Positions 1-9,606 of a DNA stretch of 48,482 bases are shown one piece after another. The DNA is from Candidatus Hydrogenedens terephthalaticus JGI OTU-1 (GTDB lineage Bacteria; Hydrogenedentota; Hydrogenedentia; Hydrogenedentales; Hydrogenedentaceae). The position numbers and the translations under genes are program-made. Location: assembly GCA_000493945.1 (NCBI GenBank), contig AWNW01000010.1, positions 1 through 48,482 on the forward strand. Reading direction: 5' to 3'. How positions within the stretch are numbered: the stretch's first letter is position 1; every line of letters begins with the position of its first letter. Below the pieces are notes generated by a model, which ran no database searches, had not been told where the DNA came from, and saw only the letters and a program-made list of their open reading frames with translations.

Positions 1-95
1 AAAAGCACATCCGGACATATTTAATGCACTACTTCAGATTCTTGAAGAAGGACAAATGACGGATGGGAGTGGAAGAAAAGTAGATTTTAAAAACA
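1..95 (+). repeat. 95-bp segment shared in inverted orientation with 15266-15360
   Basis: Bases 1-95 are identical to the reverse complement of 15266-15360; the match ends at base 96 (c here, a in the other copy). The segment is internal clpC coding sequence, from the second Walker B region onward. The window starts exactly where the match starts, which suggests a contig end that overlaps an internal graph node rather than a biological repeat. Confidence 0.97.
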
Positions 96-631
96 CAGTT
101 ATAGTATTGACTTCCAATATCGGAGCCCGTAAAATAGGGAAATCAACCTCATTGGGATTTCAGAAAGATTCTGTGGAAGAAGAATATGAAAAAATGCGTG
201 ACCGTGTTATGGAAGAAGTTCGAAAAACTTTTAATCCCGAATTCTTGAACAGATTAGATGAAATTTTAGTCTTTCATAGGCTTACTCAAGAAGAATTAGA
301 AAAAATTGTAGATATACAAATTGCTGAGGTTGCTAAAAAATTAAGCGAGAAACAAGTAAAATTAGAAATTACACCCGAAGCGAAAAAGTTCCTTGTGAAA
401 ATTGGTAGTAGTGAAGAATATGGTGCTCGACCTTTAAGACGGGCTATTCAACAGAATATAGAAGACCCCCTTGCTGAGAAGATACTTACGGGTGATATTA
501 AAGAAGGAAACACGGTACTAATTAAAGTTTCTGAGGATAATAAAAAATTAGAATTTACCCAGAAAGAAAACGAATTTGAAAATCAGTTACAAAAAAACGA
601 TAATAATACAGTAAAATTAATTACTAATTAG
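2..631 (+). pseudogene. clpC: ClpC C-terminal fragment (5' end missing)
   Basis: This frame is open from the first bases and encodes 209 residues of the end of a ClpC/Hsp100 AAA+ unfoldase. It begins just after the second Walker B (KAHPD) and holds the sensor 1 region (VLTSNIG), the FNPEFLNRLDE stretch and the D2 small domain with sensor 2 (GARPLRRAI), followed by a charged tail. ClpC unfolds substrates and feeds them to ClpP. The matching N-terminal 655 residues are at 17231-15267 on the other strand; joined at the shared 95 bp they give an 833-residue protein, the normal ClpC length. An in-frame ATG at 56 exists, but a protein started there would lack both ATP sites, so it is not treated as an independent gene. 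It is listed as a pseudogene only because it is broken in this sequence; in the genome the gene may be intact. Confidence 0.93.
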
Positions 632-690
632 GGCTTACTGTAGGCAAAGCATTGAAAATAACTTAACAAACTAATAAAGGGATTTGTTAA

Positions 691-3006
691 ATGTTTAAAA
701 CAAGATACATGTATGTGGGCTGTTTTTTCGCTATTCTTCTATTTTGCGGTAATGTTATGGCTCAAATAGAGGAATATGCCGGAAAGGAAGTAGTTTCTGT
801 TCAGGTAAAAGGATTGGAAAAAATTAATGAACAAGTAGTATTAGGACAGGTAGAAACGAAGACAGGGCAAAATTTAAATCCTCGTTCCATTGCAAGAGAT
901 TTAAAAAGAATTTATGGGCTGGGTTATTTTGTAAAAGTTGATGCCGAGGTTACTCCCGAGGGAAATGGAGTAAAAGTTCTATTCGTTGTTGAAGAAGAAC
1001 GAAGAATTGCAGATGTTAAAATAATCGGTTGTAAAAAGATAAAACCACGCGCCATAGAACCTACCTTGAAACAGAAAAGAGGGGCTTCTTTTATTCCAGA
1101 ATTATGTGAAGAAGACAGAAAATCTATCATTAATATGTACCAGGGAAAAGGTTACGCAAATACAAAAGTGGATGTCATAACTGAAAAAATAGACCCCGGA
1201 CTTGTCCGAATTATTTATTCTATTGATGAAGGGAAAAAAGCCCGTATTAAGGAAATAGAAATCGAAGGTAATAATGCTTTATCAGACCGACAGATTAAAA
1301 AGGCAATGAAAACAAGACCTGCTTGGTGGTTTTTAGGTGGAAAGTATGATGAAACAAAGTTTGAGAACGATTTGGACAATGTTGTGAACAAATATGGAGA
1401 TAATGGATATTTAGATGCAAAAGTAATTCATACAGATGTTCTTTATACAGATGGGGGCAAAAGACTAAAAATAAAGTTGTTTGTAGAAGAGGGCGAACAA
1501 TACAAAGTTAAGTCAATTCAGTATGCAAATAATAATGTATTTGACAATGATGAATTTGAAAAAGAAATAAAAGTAAAGCCCGAAGATATTCACAACAAAG
1601 GACAGGTTGCCAAAGATGCCCAGAAGTTAGAAATCAAATATCGCGATAGTGGTTATGTAGATGCGACAGTTACACCACAAGTATCAAAAGATGAACAAAA
1701 TAAAACAACAAATATCGCTTATAATGTATCTGAAGGAGAATTGAAATACATTAAACAAATAGATATTACCGGTAACGATGTTACTCAAGATGATGTAATT
1801 CGCAGTCAAATGTTAATAAAACCCGGTGAAAGATATGATGGTTCCTCTATAGAATCCAGTCGGTTAAGGCTTGAAAATACAGATTATTTTGATAAAGTTC
1901 GTATTACACTTACAGATGATGATGTTGACCCGAGATATTCCAATTTACTTGTAGATGTAGAAGAAGGTAAGACCAACACATTTTTATTCGGAGCAGGGTA
2001 TAGCACAGATGAAGGTATCGGTGGATTTGCTCAACTTCGTTTGAGGAACTTTGACATTACAAACTGGCCTCGCTTTTCTGGTGGAGGACAGCAATTTTCT
2101 GCTCGTGTTCACCTCGGAGATCGAAGGGACCGTTATAATATAAGTTTTACAGACCCAGAAGTTTTAGGTTATCCCATATCTTTGGGTGTAGACCTCTATA
2201 ATGAATCCTATTGGGTCAGGGGTGGTGCTGATTATCGCGAAAATCAGGCAGGTGGACAAATACGATTTGGGAAGGCTCTCTCATTGTATAATACCGCTCG
2301 TTTATCATTCCGTGTAGAAGATGTAGATGTTAGTGATTTGCCGTGGTTTATTAATAGAGAAATTCGCCGACAAACTGAAAATTCAACTACGGTTAGTACC
2401 GTGTTGAGTCTTGAAAGAAATACTTTAGACCGCCCCAGAGACCCATCTCGGGGAATCAATGCCATTTTGAGTTCAGAACTTGCTGGGCTCGGAGGAGACA
2501 ATAATTTTGTTAAATTACAATTCGATTTATCATGGTTTAAGGCGTTAGACAAAAATCAAAAATGGGTCTTAATGTTAAGAACCCGTGAAGGCTGGATGAC
2601 GGAATATGGAGATTCAGATTATATCCCATTGATTTATAGATTCTACGCAGGTGGAACTACGACAGTCCGTGGTTATGACTATCGCGATATAGGTCCCAAG
2701 ATTCGTGAATATGGCTGGTTTGGAGATTGGATTGCAGAAGGCGGGAATCTCCGTCTGGTGAATAATTTGGAATTGAAGTATAAATTAACAAATATGATTC
2801 GTATTTATTCCTTTGTTGATATGGGTGGTGTTTGGAAGGATGAAGACGATCTTGATTTATCAGACCTGAAATATAGTGCAGGTCTTGGTTTAGGTGCTGA
2901 AATTCCCAGATTTGGACCTATTCGTATAGATTACGGTATACCGCTTAATCCGGATGAAGACCAGGGAAGCGGTAAATTGCACTTGACCACAGGTTTACAA
3001 TTTTAA
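691..3006 (+). CDS. bamA: Outer membrane assembly factor BamA (Omp85)
   Basis: Central subunit of the BAM complex, which folds beta-barrel proteins into the outer membrane. The 771 residues begin with a signal peptide (basic start, hydrophobic core, cut near VMAQ at about residue 25). About five POTRA repeats follow (roughly 33-430), then a 16-strand Omp85 barrel containing the conserved VRGY motif (TTTVRGYDYRDIGP) of loop 6 and ending in phenylalanine (GLQF), the usual C-terminal barrel signal. It heads a plus-strand block with a Skp-like chaperone, lpxD and lpxC-fabZ, the classic envelope-biogenesis neighbourhood. It is direct evidence for a diderm cell. Confidence 0.96.
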   Translation: MFKTRYMYVGCFFAILLFCGNVMAQIEEYAGKEVVSVQVKGLEKINEQVVLGQVETKTGQNLNPRSIARDLKRIYGLGYFVKVDAEVTPEGNGVKVLFVVEEERRIADVKIIGCKKIKPRAIEPTLKQKRGASFIPELCEEDRKSIINMYQGKGYANTKVDVITEKIDPGLVRIIYSIDEGKKARIKEIEIEGNNALSDRQIKKAMKTRPAWWFLGGKYDETKFENDLDNVVNKYGDNGYLDAKVIHTDVLYTDGGKRLKIKLFVEEGEQYKVKSIQYANNNVFDNDEFEKEIKVKPEDIHNKGQVAKDAQKLEIKYRDSGYVDATVTPQVSKDEQNKTTNIAYNVSEGELKYIKQIDITGNDVTQDDVIRSQMLIKPGERYDGSSIESSRLRLENTDYFDKVRITLTDDDVDPRYSNLLVDVEEGKTNTFLFGAGYSTDEGIGGFAQLRLRNFDITNWPRFSGGGQQFSARVHLGDRRDRYNISFTDPEVLGYPISLGVDLYNESYWVRGGADYRENQAGGQIRFGKALSLYNTARLSFRVEDVDVSDLPWFINREIRRQTENSTTVSTVLSLERNTLDRPRDPSRGINAILSSELAGLGGDNNFVKLQFDLSWFKALDKNQKWVLMLRTREGWMTEYGDSDYIPLIYRFYAGGTTTVRGYDYRDIGPKIREYGWFGDWIAEGGNLRLVNNLELKYKLTNMIRIYSFVDMGGVWKDEDDLDLSDLKYSAGLGLGAEIPRFGPIRIDYGIPLNPDEDQGSGKLHLTTGLQF

Positions 3007-3131
3007 TTTATAATATAGTTAAAAGTTCGGTTTTTCTGTCAGGAGATAATGAAATTTAAAATAAAAATGTGATATACTTTCGTTAATTATATTGATTTGT
3101 TAATTAACCCTATAAAAAGAAAGGAAAAGTT

Positions 3132-3725
3132 GTGAAAGGGAGATATTTTTTCATTTCATTATTTGTTTTAAGTTGTATTTTAATTCCATTAAAGTATGTA
3201 ACAGCACAAGAACCTGCTAAAAGTGCCGATACAGGAACATCTTATAGAATTGCTGTTGTTGATGTTGAACTTGTTATGAGGGAATATAACAAAAGGAAAC
3301 AAAAATACGAAGAACTTCAAAAAGAAGTAGATGCCCAACAAAAAGACCTCGATAATTTAATGAATCGAATTGAAGAAGACCGTAAAAAACTCGAATCCGG
3401 TAAAGCCACTATGAGTGATGAAGAAAAACTCGATTTGAAAATGAAGATAGAGCAAGAAGCCGCAGCATATCGGGCTGAACTCGAAAAACGGCAAAAAACC
3501 ATTGATAGTAAGGAAGAAAGGATTATTCGTGAATGTCTGGATGATATTCAGAATGCAATAAATGTAATAGCAACTTCCGATAATTACCACCTTGTTTTTA
3601 ATGCAGGTAAGTCCCTGAAAAGCAGTTTATTATTTCATAGTCCAACTATGGATATTACTTCTAAAGTTCTAACACATTTAAATTCTAATTCTTCCGTAAC
3701 CGTTACACCGAAACCTAAAAAATAA
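3132..3725 (+). CDS. Skp/OmpH-like periplasmic chaperone
   Basis: OmpH-family protein of 197 residues that probably holds unfolded outer-membrane proteins in the periplasm for BamA. It starts with GTG behind a purine-rich stretch (aaagaaaggaaaag). The signal peptide is clear (hydrophobic core FFISLFVLSCILIPL, cut near VTAQ, about residue 26). Residues about 50-140 form a long, highly charged coiled coil (KRKQKYEELQKEVDAQQKDL and onward), and the C-terminal part returns to a mixed fold. The order bamA then ompH then lpxD is conserved in many diderm bacteria. The coil is typical but not diagnostic in sequence, so the family call rests partly on position. Confidence 0.88.
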   Translation: MKGRYFFISLFVLSCILIPLKYVTAQEPAKSADTGTSYRIAVVDVELVMREYNKRKQKYEELQKEVDAQQKDLDNLMNRIEEDRKKLESGKATMSDEEKLDLKMKIEQEAAAYRAELEKRQKTIDSKEERIIRECLDDIQNAINVIATSDNYHLVFNAGKSLKSSLLFHSPTMDITSKVLTHLNSNSSVTVTPKPKK

Positions 3726-3776
3726 CTTCTGTAGAATTGTCCAATACTATAATCATATTTGAATATTTGAAAACAG

Positions 3777-4820
3777 ATGCAAATAAAAGCAATACAAATA
3801 GCACAATGGGTAGATGGCAAAATTATTAGGGGGGAGGAAGATACTTTAATAACCGGGCTTAATAGCATTGAGAATGCTCGAGAAGGTGATTTAATCTTTA
3901 TTCGTGATAAAAAATATGAAGCCTACCTTTCACAAACACATGCCTCAGCAGTTCTTATAGCAGAAGAACCAACGGTACCCCTGCCTGAAAAAATTGTGTG
4001 CATTATTGTAAAAAATCCAGAAATTGCTTTTATTCAAATATTACAAAAATTCGGATTTTCTCAACCCTCTATTCCTAAGGGGATCCATTCCACAGCTATT
4101 CTTGAAGATAATGTCCAATTAGAAGAAGGCATTGCAATAGGTCCGTATGTGTTTATTGGAAAGAACACACAAATAGGAAAAAACACTATAATCTTCCCCA
4201 ATGTATATATTGGGGATAATTGCCAGATAGGCGAGAGCACCTGTATTTTCCCCAATGTAACTATTCGGGAAAATACCATAATAGGTTCTCAATGTATTAT
4301 ACATTCCGGAGTTTGTATCGGAACTGACGGATTTGGTTTTGTATTCGATGGTAAGGAATGGATTAAAGTTCCACAGATAGGACGAGTAATTATTGGTGAT
4401 AATGTAGAAATTGGGAGTAATACCTGTATTGATAGAGCAACCTTTGGAGAAACGAGAATAGGTTCAGGAACCAAAATTGATAATTTAGTCCAGATAGGAC
4501 ATAATGTTAAAATTGGAGATAATTGTGCTATTGCGGCGACTACGGGTATTGCTGGAAGCGCAGTTATAGGCAATTGCGTCCGTATCGGTGCTGGAGCCGG
4601 TATTAACGGACATATCACAATTGGCGATAATGTTACCATTGGTGCATGGTCAGGTGTAGCAAAATCCGTAGAAAAAGATGCCATTGTTTCGGGATTTCCC
4701 GCGGTAGAGCATTCTCGAGCTAAGAGAATATTGGTTGCTCAGCAATATGTCCCGGAACTACTTAAAAGAGTTAAAGACCTTGAAATGAAAATTCAAAAAA
4801 TAGAGAATGATTGCGTATGA
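3777..4820 (+). CDS. lpxD: UDP-3-O-acylglucosamine N-acyltransferase LpxD
   Basis: Adds the N-linked acyl chain in the third step of lipid A synthesis. The 347-residue protein has an N-terminal uridine-binding domain (about 1-100), then a left-handed beta helix of hexapeptide repeats ([IV]G-x-N pattern from about 105 to 300). The catalytic histidine is H242 in LVQIGHNVKIGDN, and the signature AATTGIAGSAVIG follows. The last 35 residues form a charged C-terminal helix. Its stop codon overlaps the ATG of the next gene by four bases (ATGA), so the two are probably translationally coupled. Confidence 0.96.
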   Translation: MQIKAIQIAQWVDGKIIRGEEDTLITGLNSIENAREGDLIFIRDKKYEAYLSQTHASAVLIAEEPTVPLPEKIVCIIVKNPEIAFIQILQKFGFSQPSIPKGIHSTAILEDNVQLEEGIAIGPYVFIGKNTQIGKNTIIFPNVYIGDNCQIGESTCIFPNVTIRENTIIGSQCIIHSGVCIGTDGFGFVFDGKEWIKVPQIGRVIIGDNVEIGSNTCIDRATFGETRIGSGTKIDNLVQIGHNVKIGDNCAIAATTGIAGSAVIGNCVRIGAGAGINGHITIGDNVTIGAWSGVAKSVEKDAIVSGFPAVEHSRAKRILVAQQYVPELLKRVKDLEMKIQKIENDCV

Positions 4821-6142
4821 AAAACCAAAGAACAATTAGCAAAGAAGTATCCTTTTCAGGAGTTGGATTACATAGTGGAAGTTTAACTACAGTAACATTC
4901 AAACCCGCACCTCCCGATACAGGTATAATCTTTATACGAACAGATATGGCGGGTAAACCGGCTATTCCTGCCGATATTGATCATGTCATTGATGTTTCAC
5001 GAGGCACAACTATAGGTATAGGTAGTGCTAAAGTTCGCACTGTTGAACATGGCTTAGCGGCTATGGCAGGTTTAGGAATTGACAATCTGTATATAGAACT
5101 TGATAATGAAGAAATACCTAATGGAGATGGGAGTGCCCTCCCTGTAATGAATTGCCTTTTAAAAGCAGGAATTACCGAACAAGAAGAACCGAAGAGATCT
5201 TTGGTCGTGGATAGACCTGTTTACTATCGACAGGATGAAGTCACATTAAATATTCTTCCGTCAGATGAATTGCGAGTAACAATGACCATTGCGTATGACC
5301 ATGTAGCCATCGGAACTCAATATGCAAGTTTCCCTGTCAACGAAGAGACTTTTATGAAACAAATAGCCCCTGCCCGAACTTTTTGCTTCTTAAAAGAAGT
5401 AAAAATGTTAAAAGAACAGGGATTGATTATGGGTGGTAGTTTAGAAAGTGCCGTAGTTATTGGTGATGAAGAAATTCTCAATGATGGACTTCGTTTCCCG
5501 GATGAGTTTGTTCGTCATAAAATCCTTGATTTGCTTGGAGATACTTACCTTTTAGGCAGACCTCTAATTGGACATATTATTGGGGTCAAATCCGGACACG
5601 AAAAAAATGTCATGTTTACCAAACAAATTAAAAAGGTATATTTGAACGGGTATGGCATTTATGCAGTTCATGACCCAAGACCAACAGCACACCGACAAAT
5701 CCCTGTTTTGGATGTAAACAAAATATTAAGGATATTGCCCCATCGCTATCCGTTTCTCCTTGTTGATAGAATTATTGAATTCACCTCTATGAAAAAAGTA
5801 GTAGGCATAAAAAATGTAACTGTAAATGAACCTTTCTTCCAGGGACACTGGCCTGATGTTCCAGTAATGCCCAGTGTTTTAATCCTTGAAGCCATGGCAC
5901 AGGTCTCTTCTGTCCTCATATTCCGTGAAAATGGAGAACCCCCACTTTATCAAGCGTATTTCATCGGGATAGAAAATGCTTCTTTAAGACGATTGGTTGT
6001 TCCTGGAGACCAACTTGTGGTAGAAGCAGAGATGTTGTATTACAAAAATGATTTATTTAAAGCGAAAGTAGTTGCTTCTGTAGAAAATCAAGTTGTTGCA
6101 GAAGCATCAATGACTTTCGGTCTTGTCGAAATTAAAAAATAA
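4817..6142 (+). CDS. lpxC-fabZ: LpxC-FabZ fusion: lipid A deacetylase plus hydroxyacyl-ACP dehydratase
   Basis: A bifunctional 441-residue protein. Residues 1 to about 290 are LpxC, the zinc deacetylase that commits UDP-3-O-acyl-GlcNAc to lipid A; zinc ligands H78, H234 and D238 and catalytic H261 are all present. Residues about 295-441 are FabZ, the (3R)-hydroxyacyl-ACP dehydratase, with active-site H344 (GHWPDVPVMP) and E358. The two enzymes compete for the same hydroxyacyl-ACP precursor, and such fusions are known in Bacteroidota and some other phyla. An upstream TTG at 4811 is in frame, but ATG at 4817 overlapping the lpxD stop is preferred. No lpxA follows, although it commonly does in this cluster. 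Confidence 0.96.
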   Translation: MKNQRTISKEVSFSGVGLHSGSLTTVTFKPAPPDTGIIFIRTDMAGKPAIPADIDHVIDVSRGTTIGIGSAKVRTVEHGLAAMAGLGIDNLYIELDNEEIPNGDGSALPVMNCLLKAGITEQEEPKRSLVVDRPVYYRQDEVTLNILPSDELRVTMTIAYDHVAIGTQYASFPVNEETFMKQIAPARTFCFLKEVKMLKEQGLIMGGSLESAVVIGDEEILNDGLRFPDEFVRHKILDLLGDTYLLGRPLIGHIIGVKSGHEKNVMFTKQIKKVYLNGYGIYAVHDPRPTAHRQIPVLDVNKILRILPHRYPFLLVDRIIEFTSMKKVVGIKNVTVNEPFFQGHWPDVPVMPSVLILEAMAQVSSVLIFRENGEPPLYQAYFIGIENASLRRLVVPGDQLVVEAEMLYYKNDLFKAKVVASVENQVVAEASMTFGLVEIKK

Positions 6143-6264
6143 CTTATCTCTACAACTCCTCTTTATTTTGTATTTATTATTTTAAGTAAGTTATTATTTT
6201 CTCCTTGAATATTTAATGACAAAAATAAAAAACTAATATTTACAAAATATATTTTGACAAGAAA

Positions 6265-7392
6265 ATGAAATATAAGATTTTTTGCAATAGTGTTGGTGTA
6301 ATACTTTTAATTATTTTTATTGCATTCTGTTCATGCAATAAAGAAGAAAAAACTTCCTTTTTAGTTTCAGGACAAATTGAATGTAAAGTCCATACTCCAG
6401 GCTCAACAATTGGAGGTCGTGTTATTGATGTTTTTGTTAAGGAAGGGGATGTCGTAAAAAAAGACACTACTTTGATTCAGTTTGATTGTGCTCAACAGGA
6501 GTCAATGTATCAATCTGCTCTTGCTGGAGTTAAGCGTGCCGAATCTTTGGTAGAGAAATTAAAAAAAGGTGCTACAGAGGAAGAACTCCGTCAGGCAGAA
6601 AATGCCGTAAAAACAGCAGAAGCACAATATCGGCTCCTTCTTGCAGGTGCAAGAGAAGAAGATAAACAATCTGCAAAGGCTACCTTCGAATCCGCAAAAT
6701 CTACATTCGAAATTGCCAAACATGATTATGAAAGAGCCGAACGCCTATTTAACGAAGGAGCCGTTTCTAAGAAAGAATGGGAACAGGCAAAAATCCTTTT
6801 TGAAAAGGCTAAAGCAGAATATCGTGTAGCCGAGGAGAGACATAAGCAACTACAAAAAGGTGCCCGTGATGAAGAAATAGAGGCTGCAAAAGCCAATTGG
6901 GAACGGTCTGTCGCTATGTTTGACGAAATAAAAAGAGGACCACGAATTGAAGATATTCGTTCTGCGGAATCGGCTTTAGAATCAGCTCGAGCCGAATTAT
7001 CGCGAGCAGAAACTATTCTGAAAGAATGCACTGTAAAATCACCTATTGATGGGATTGTAGAATCTATATCCGTTCGCAAAGGAGATATAGTTCCACCGGG
7101 TCCCTGTATCCGTATTGTAAACCCGGACGATTTGGAAATGATTATTTATGTCCCTGCTTATATATTGGGTCATATTTCCATAGGACAAACATTAAGTTTC
7201 CATACAGATGCTCACAAAAACGAAACATTTTCAGGGAGAATTATCTATATTGCTTCCGAAGGTGAATTTACTCCACGAAATTTGCAAACACAGGAAGAGA
7301 GAATACAACAGGTGTTTGCTGTAAAATTATCTTTAAACTCACACGGTGGTAAACTTCGTGCAGGAATGACTGCTATTGTGAAAGTCCGTTGA
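6265..7392 (+). CDS. HlyD/YbhG-type periplasmic adaptor subunit of an ABC exporter
   Basis: Membrane fusion protein of 375 residues that links an inner-membrane ABC pump to an outer-membrane channel. A hydrophobic N-terminus runs into FCSC, so it may be a lipoprotein anchored at C24 (serine at -1), or keep an uncleaved anchor. The first half of the lipoyl domain (GGRVIDVFVKEGDVVKKD, about 50-67) and its second half (SPIDGIVESISVRKGD) bracket a long alpha-helical hairpin at about 80-255. A G-[AP]-x-x-E-[ED] motif occurs at residues 102, 128, 199 and 225, symmetrically on the two arms. ATPase and permease genes follow directly; no TolC-like partner is in the window. Confidence 0.9.
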   Translation: MKYKIFCNSVGVILLIIFIAFCSCNKEEKTSFLVSGQIECKVHTPGSTIGGRVIDVFVKEGDVVKKDTTLIQFDCAQQESMYQSALAGVKRAESLVEKLKKGATEEELRQAENAVKTAEAQYRLLLAGAREEDKQSAKATFESAKSTFEIAKHDYERAERLFNEGAVSKKEWEQAKILFEKAKAEYRVAEERHKQLQKGARDEEIEAAKANWERSVAMFDEIKRGPRIEDIRSAESALESARAELSRAETILKECTVKSPIDGIVESISVRKGDIVPPGPCIRIVNPDDLEMIIYVPAYILGHISIGQTLSFHTDAHKNETFSGRIIYIASEGEFTPRNLQTQEERIQQVFAVKLSLNSHGGKLRAGMTAIVKVR

Positions 7393-7396
7393 TACG

Positions 7397-8383
7397 ATGA
7401 GCATAAATTTGTCACAGGTAGAAGGTAACCATATTTCTCAACAGGTTAATCCTGCGGTAATTGAGGTTAATGAATTATCCCGAAAATTTGGTTCTTACAC
7501 TGCTGTAGACCGTGTTTCATTAACCGTTCGCAAAAGAGATATATTTGGTTTTTTAGGTCCAAATGGTTCCGGAAAAACAACCCTAATTCGTATGTTATGC
7601 GGAATTCTTCGTCCTACCTCTGGCGAAGCAAAGGTTTTGGGATATGATGTTGTAAGGGAAAGCGAAGAGGTAAAAAAGTCTATAGGTTATATGTCACAAC
7701 AATTTAGTTTATACTCTGACCTTACCGTCCTTGAAAATATTACTTTCTATGCAAGAATTTATGGAATCCCCCGAAAACAAAGAAAAGAACGAATTGATGA
7801 AGTAATTAATATTGTAGAGATAAAGCCTTATCTAAACCAATTATCGGGTTCTTTATCTGGAGGATGGAAACAAAGACTTGCCCTTGCCTGTTCATTGGTT
7901 CATAATCCCAAATTATTGTTTTTAGATGAGCCTACGGCAGGAATTGACCCCGTTGCCCGTCGTGACCTATGGAACCTTTTGTTTGATCTTTCAGCACGCG
8001 GAACAACCTTTTTTGTTACCACGCATTATATGGATGAAGCGGAACGATGTTCCCATCTGGGATATATCTATTTTTCAAAACTCATTGCTTATGGTTCTCC
8101 TGAAGAATTAAAAAAGATGCCTCAAGTAACACCTGAGGGATTTATTCGTTATGAACTTAGAATAGACCGACTTACAGAAGCCATGCGTGAATTGTTAAAA
8201 ATGCCTTTTGTAAGGGATGCCACTATGTTTTCTGATGTTATTCATATTCTCATCCAACAGGGAAGTGAAGAAGAACTTCAGCAATCTATCCAGAAAAAAG
8301 GATTTCATATTCATAGTTTGCGATTAGTTCCACCGACACTCGAAGATGTTTTTGTGACTTTAACTCGTTCTTTTGGAAAGTAA
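7397..8383 (+). CDS. ABC-2 type exporter, ATP-binding subunit
   Basis: ATPase of 328 residues that powers the exporter formed with its two neighbours. It has Walker A GPNGSGKTT (about 54-62), a Q-loop region (MSQQFSLYSDLTV), the signature LSGGWKQR, Walker B LLFLDEPTAGID and an H-loop histidine (FVTTHYMDEAE). LSGGW in place of LSGGQ is common in the YbhF/drug-exporter branch. A C-terminal extension of about 90 residues ends in PPTLEDVFVTLTR, typical of ABC-2 exporters. It starts four bases after the adaptor stop. The substrate cannot be read from the sequence. Confidence 0.94.
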   Translation: MSINLSQVEGNHISQQVNPAVIEVNELSRKFGSYTAVDRVSLTVRKRDIFGFLGPNGSGKTTLIRMLCGILRPTSGEAKVLGYDVVRESEEVKKSIGYMSQQFSLYSDLTVLENITFYARIYGIPRKQRKERIDEVINIVEIKPYLNQLSGSLSGGWKQRLALACSLVHNPKLLFLDEPTAGIDPVARRDLWNLLFDLSARGTTFFVTTHYMDEAERCSHLGYIYFSKLIAYGSPEELKKMPQVTPEGFIRYELRIDRLTEAMRELLKMPFVRDATMFSDVIHILIQQGSEEELQQSIQKKGFHIHSLRLVPPTLEDVFVTLTRSFGK

Positions 8384-8387
8384 ATAT

Positions 8388-9503
8388 ATGTTTCAAGGAC
8401 TTTTTGCAATTGTTTATAAGGAAACACGGCACATTGTTAGAGACCCACGAAGTCTTTTCTTAATGTTAGTTATTCCGAGTCTTGAACTTATTTTTTTTGG
8501 ATTTGCGGTCAATTTGGATATAAAGAATATTCGAACAGGGTTATTAAATCAAGATAAAAAAATAGAAAGTAGAAATTTAGTTGACCAGTTTATTAATTCA
8601 GGCTATTTTGATGTAGTTAAGATTTTTAATAATGAGGAAGAAATTTCTTCGGCTATGCGTAGTGGAGATGTGCGTGTCGGGATTCACATTCCTCCCTACT
8701 ACACAGACCGTGTGTTGAAAAATGAACATGTAAGTGTGCAAATCCTCATTGATGGTAGTGATTCTACAGTAGCAATGCAGGCATTGAATGTGAGCAATGC
8801 CATCGGATTGAGGGCTTCAATAAAAGTGTTAAACAAAACAAAATCCTTGCCCTCTCAGTTTCCTATTGATGTACGTCCTCGTGTATTGTTTAATCCCGAT
8901 ATGCGAACAGCAAATTTTATGATTCCCGGCTTATGTGGCGTTATCCTTCAAGTAGTAATAATGCTACTAACATCTTTTGCTATTGTCAGAGAAAAGGAAC
9001 AGAGGACATTAGAACAATTAGTAGTTACGCCCGTATCACGCTTTGGACTGATGTTGGGCAAATTAATTCCCTTCTTAGGAGTGGGAATATGTGAAACAGC
9101 CTCTGTTTTATTTCTAATGCGGTTTTTGTTCCAGGTTCCTATTGCAGGGAGTGTTCTTCTTCTTGCTTTTTTCGCAGGAATATTTCTTTTTACTACATTA
9201 GGTATGGGACTATTGGTTTCTACTTTTGCCCAGAATCAAATTCAAGCATTACAAATTTCCTTTCTAATATTATTACCTACCTTCCTTCTGTCCGGCTTTA
9301 TGTTCCCACAAGAAACTATGCCCAAAATTATTTATTGGTTTGGACAGATTGTTCCCGCTACCTATTTTATTCGGATACTGCGTGGAATTATTCTTCGTGG
9401 TGCAGGTTTCTGGGATTTGTGGCATAATGGAGCCGTTCTTGGTGCTATGGGTATAATTATCCTCTTTATTGCCTCATTTCGGTTCCATAAAACAATTGGA
9501 TAA
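8388..9503 (+). CDS. ABC-2 type exporter, permease subunit
   Basis: Membrane subunit of 371 residues, in the YbhS/YbhR or ABC2_membrane_3 layout: an N-terminal membrane helix (about residues 20-40), a large extracytoplasmic domain (about 45-170) and five hydrophobic segments in the C-terminal half. The stretch IVREKEQRTLEQLVVTPVSR is the usual coupling-helix region. A TTG at 8373 is in frame, but ATG at 8388 has GGAAAG seven bases upstream and is chosen. Only one permease gene is present, so it probably acts as a homodimer. Confidence 0.92.
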   Translation: MFQGLFAIVYKETRHIVRDPRSLFLMLVIPSLELIFFGFAVNLDIKNIRTGLLNQDKKIESRNLVDQFINSGYFDVVKIFNNEEEISSAMRSGDVRVGIHIPPYYTDRVLKNEHVSVQILIDGSDSTVAMQALNVSNAIGLRASIKVLNKTKSLPSQFPIDVRPRVLFNPDMRTANFMIPGLCGVILQVVIMLLTSFAIVREKEQRTLEQLVVTPVSRFGLMLGKLIPFLGVGICETASVLFLMRFLFQVPIAGSVLLLAFFAGIFLFTTLGMGLLVSTFAQNQIQALQISFLILLPTFLLSGFMFPQETMPKIIYWFGQIVPATYFIRILRGIILRGAGFWDLWHNGAVLGAMGIIILFIASFRFHKTIG

Positions 9504-9606
9504 AATCATAATTTTTAAAATTTGCGGTTTTCCTTTCATATAAACGATAATTCATTCATTTATCTAATCCTATAATGCCCCACAAAACATAAAGAAATAG
9601 AGTTGT

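Noticed and set aside
1..631. Two independent clpC paralogues
   Set aside because: The pieces share an exact 95 bp and complement each other without overlap beyond it, giving one normal-length protein.
4061..4684. Minus-strand frames opposite lpxD
   Set aside because: Their periodic sequence mirrors the hexapeptide repeats of LpxD on the other strand.
6138..6195. Terminator after lpxC-fabZ
   Set aside because: Arms AATAACTTA/TAAGTTATT are AT-only, nine bases long and about 40 bases apart, too weak to call.
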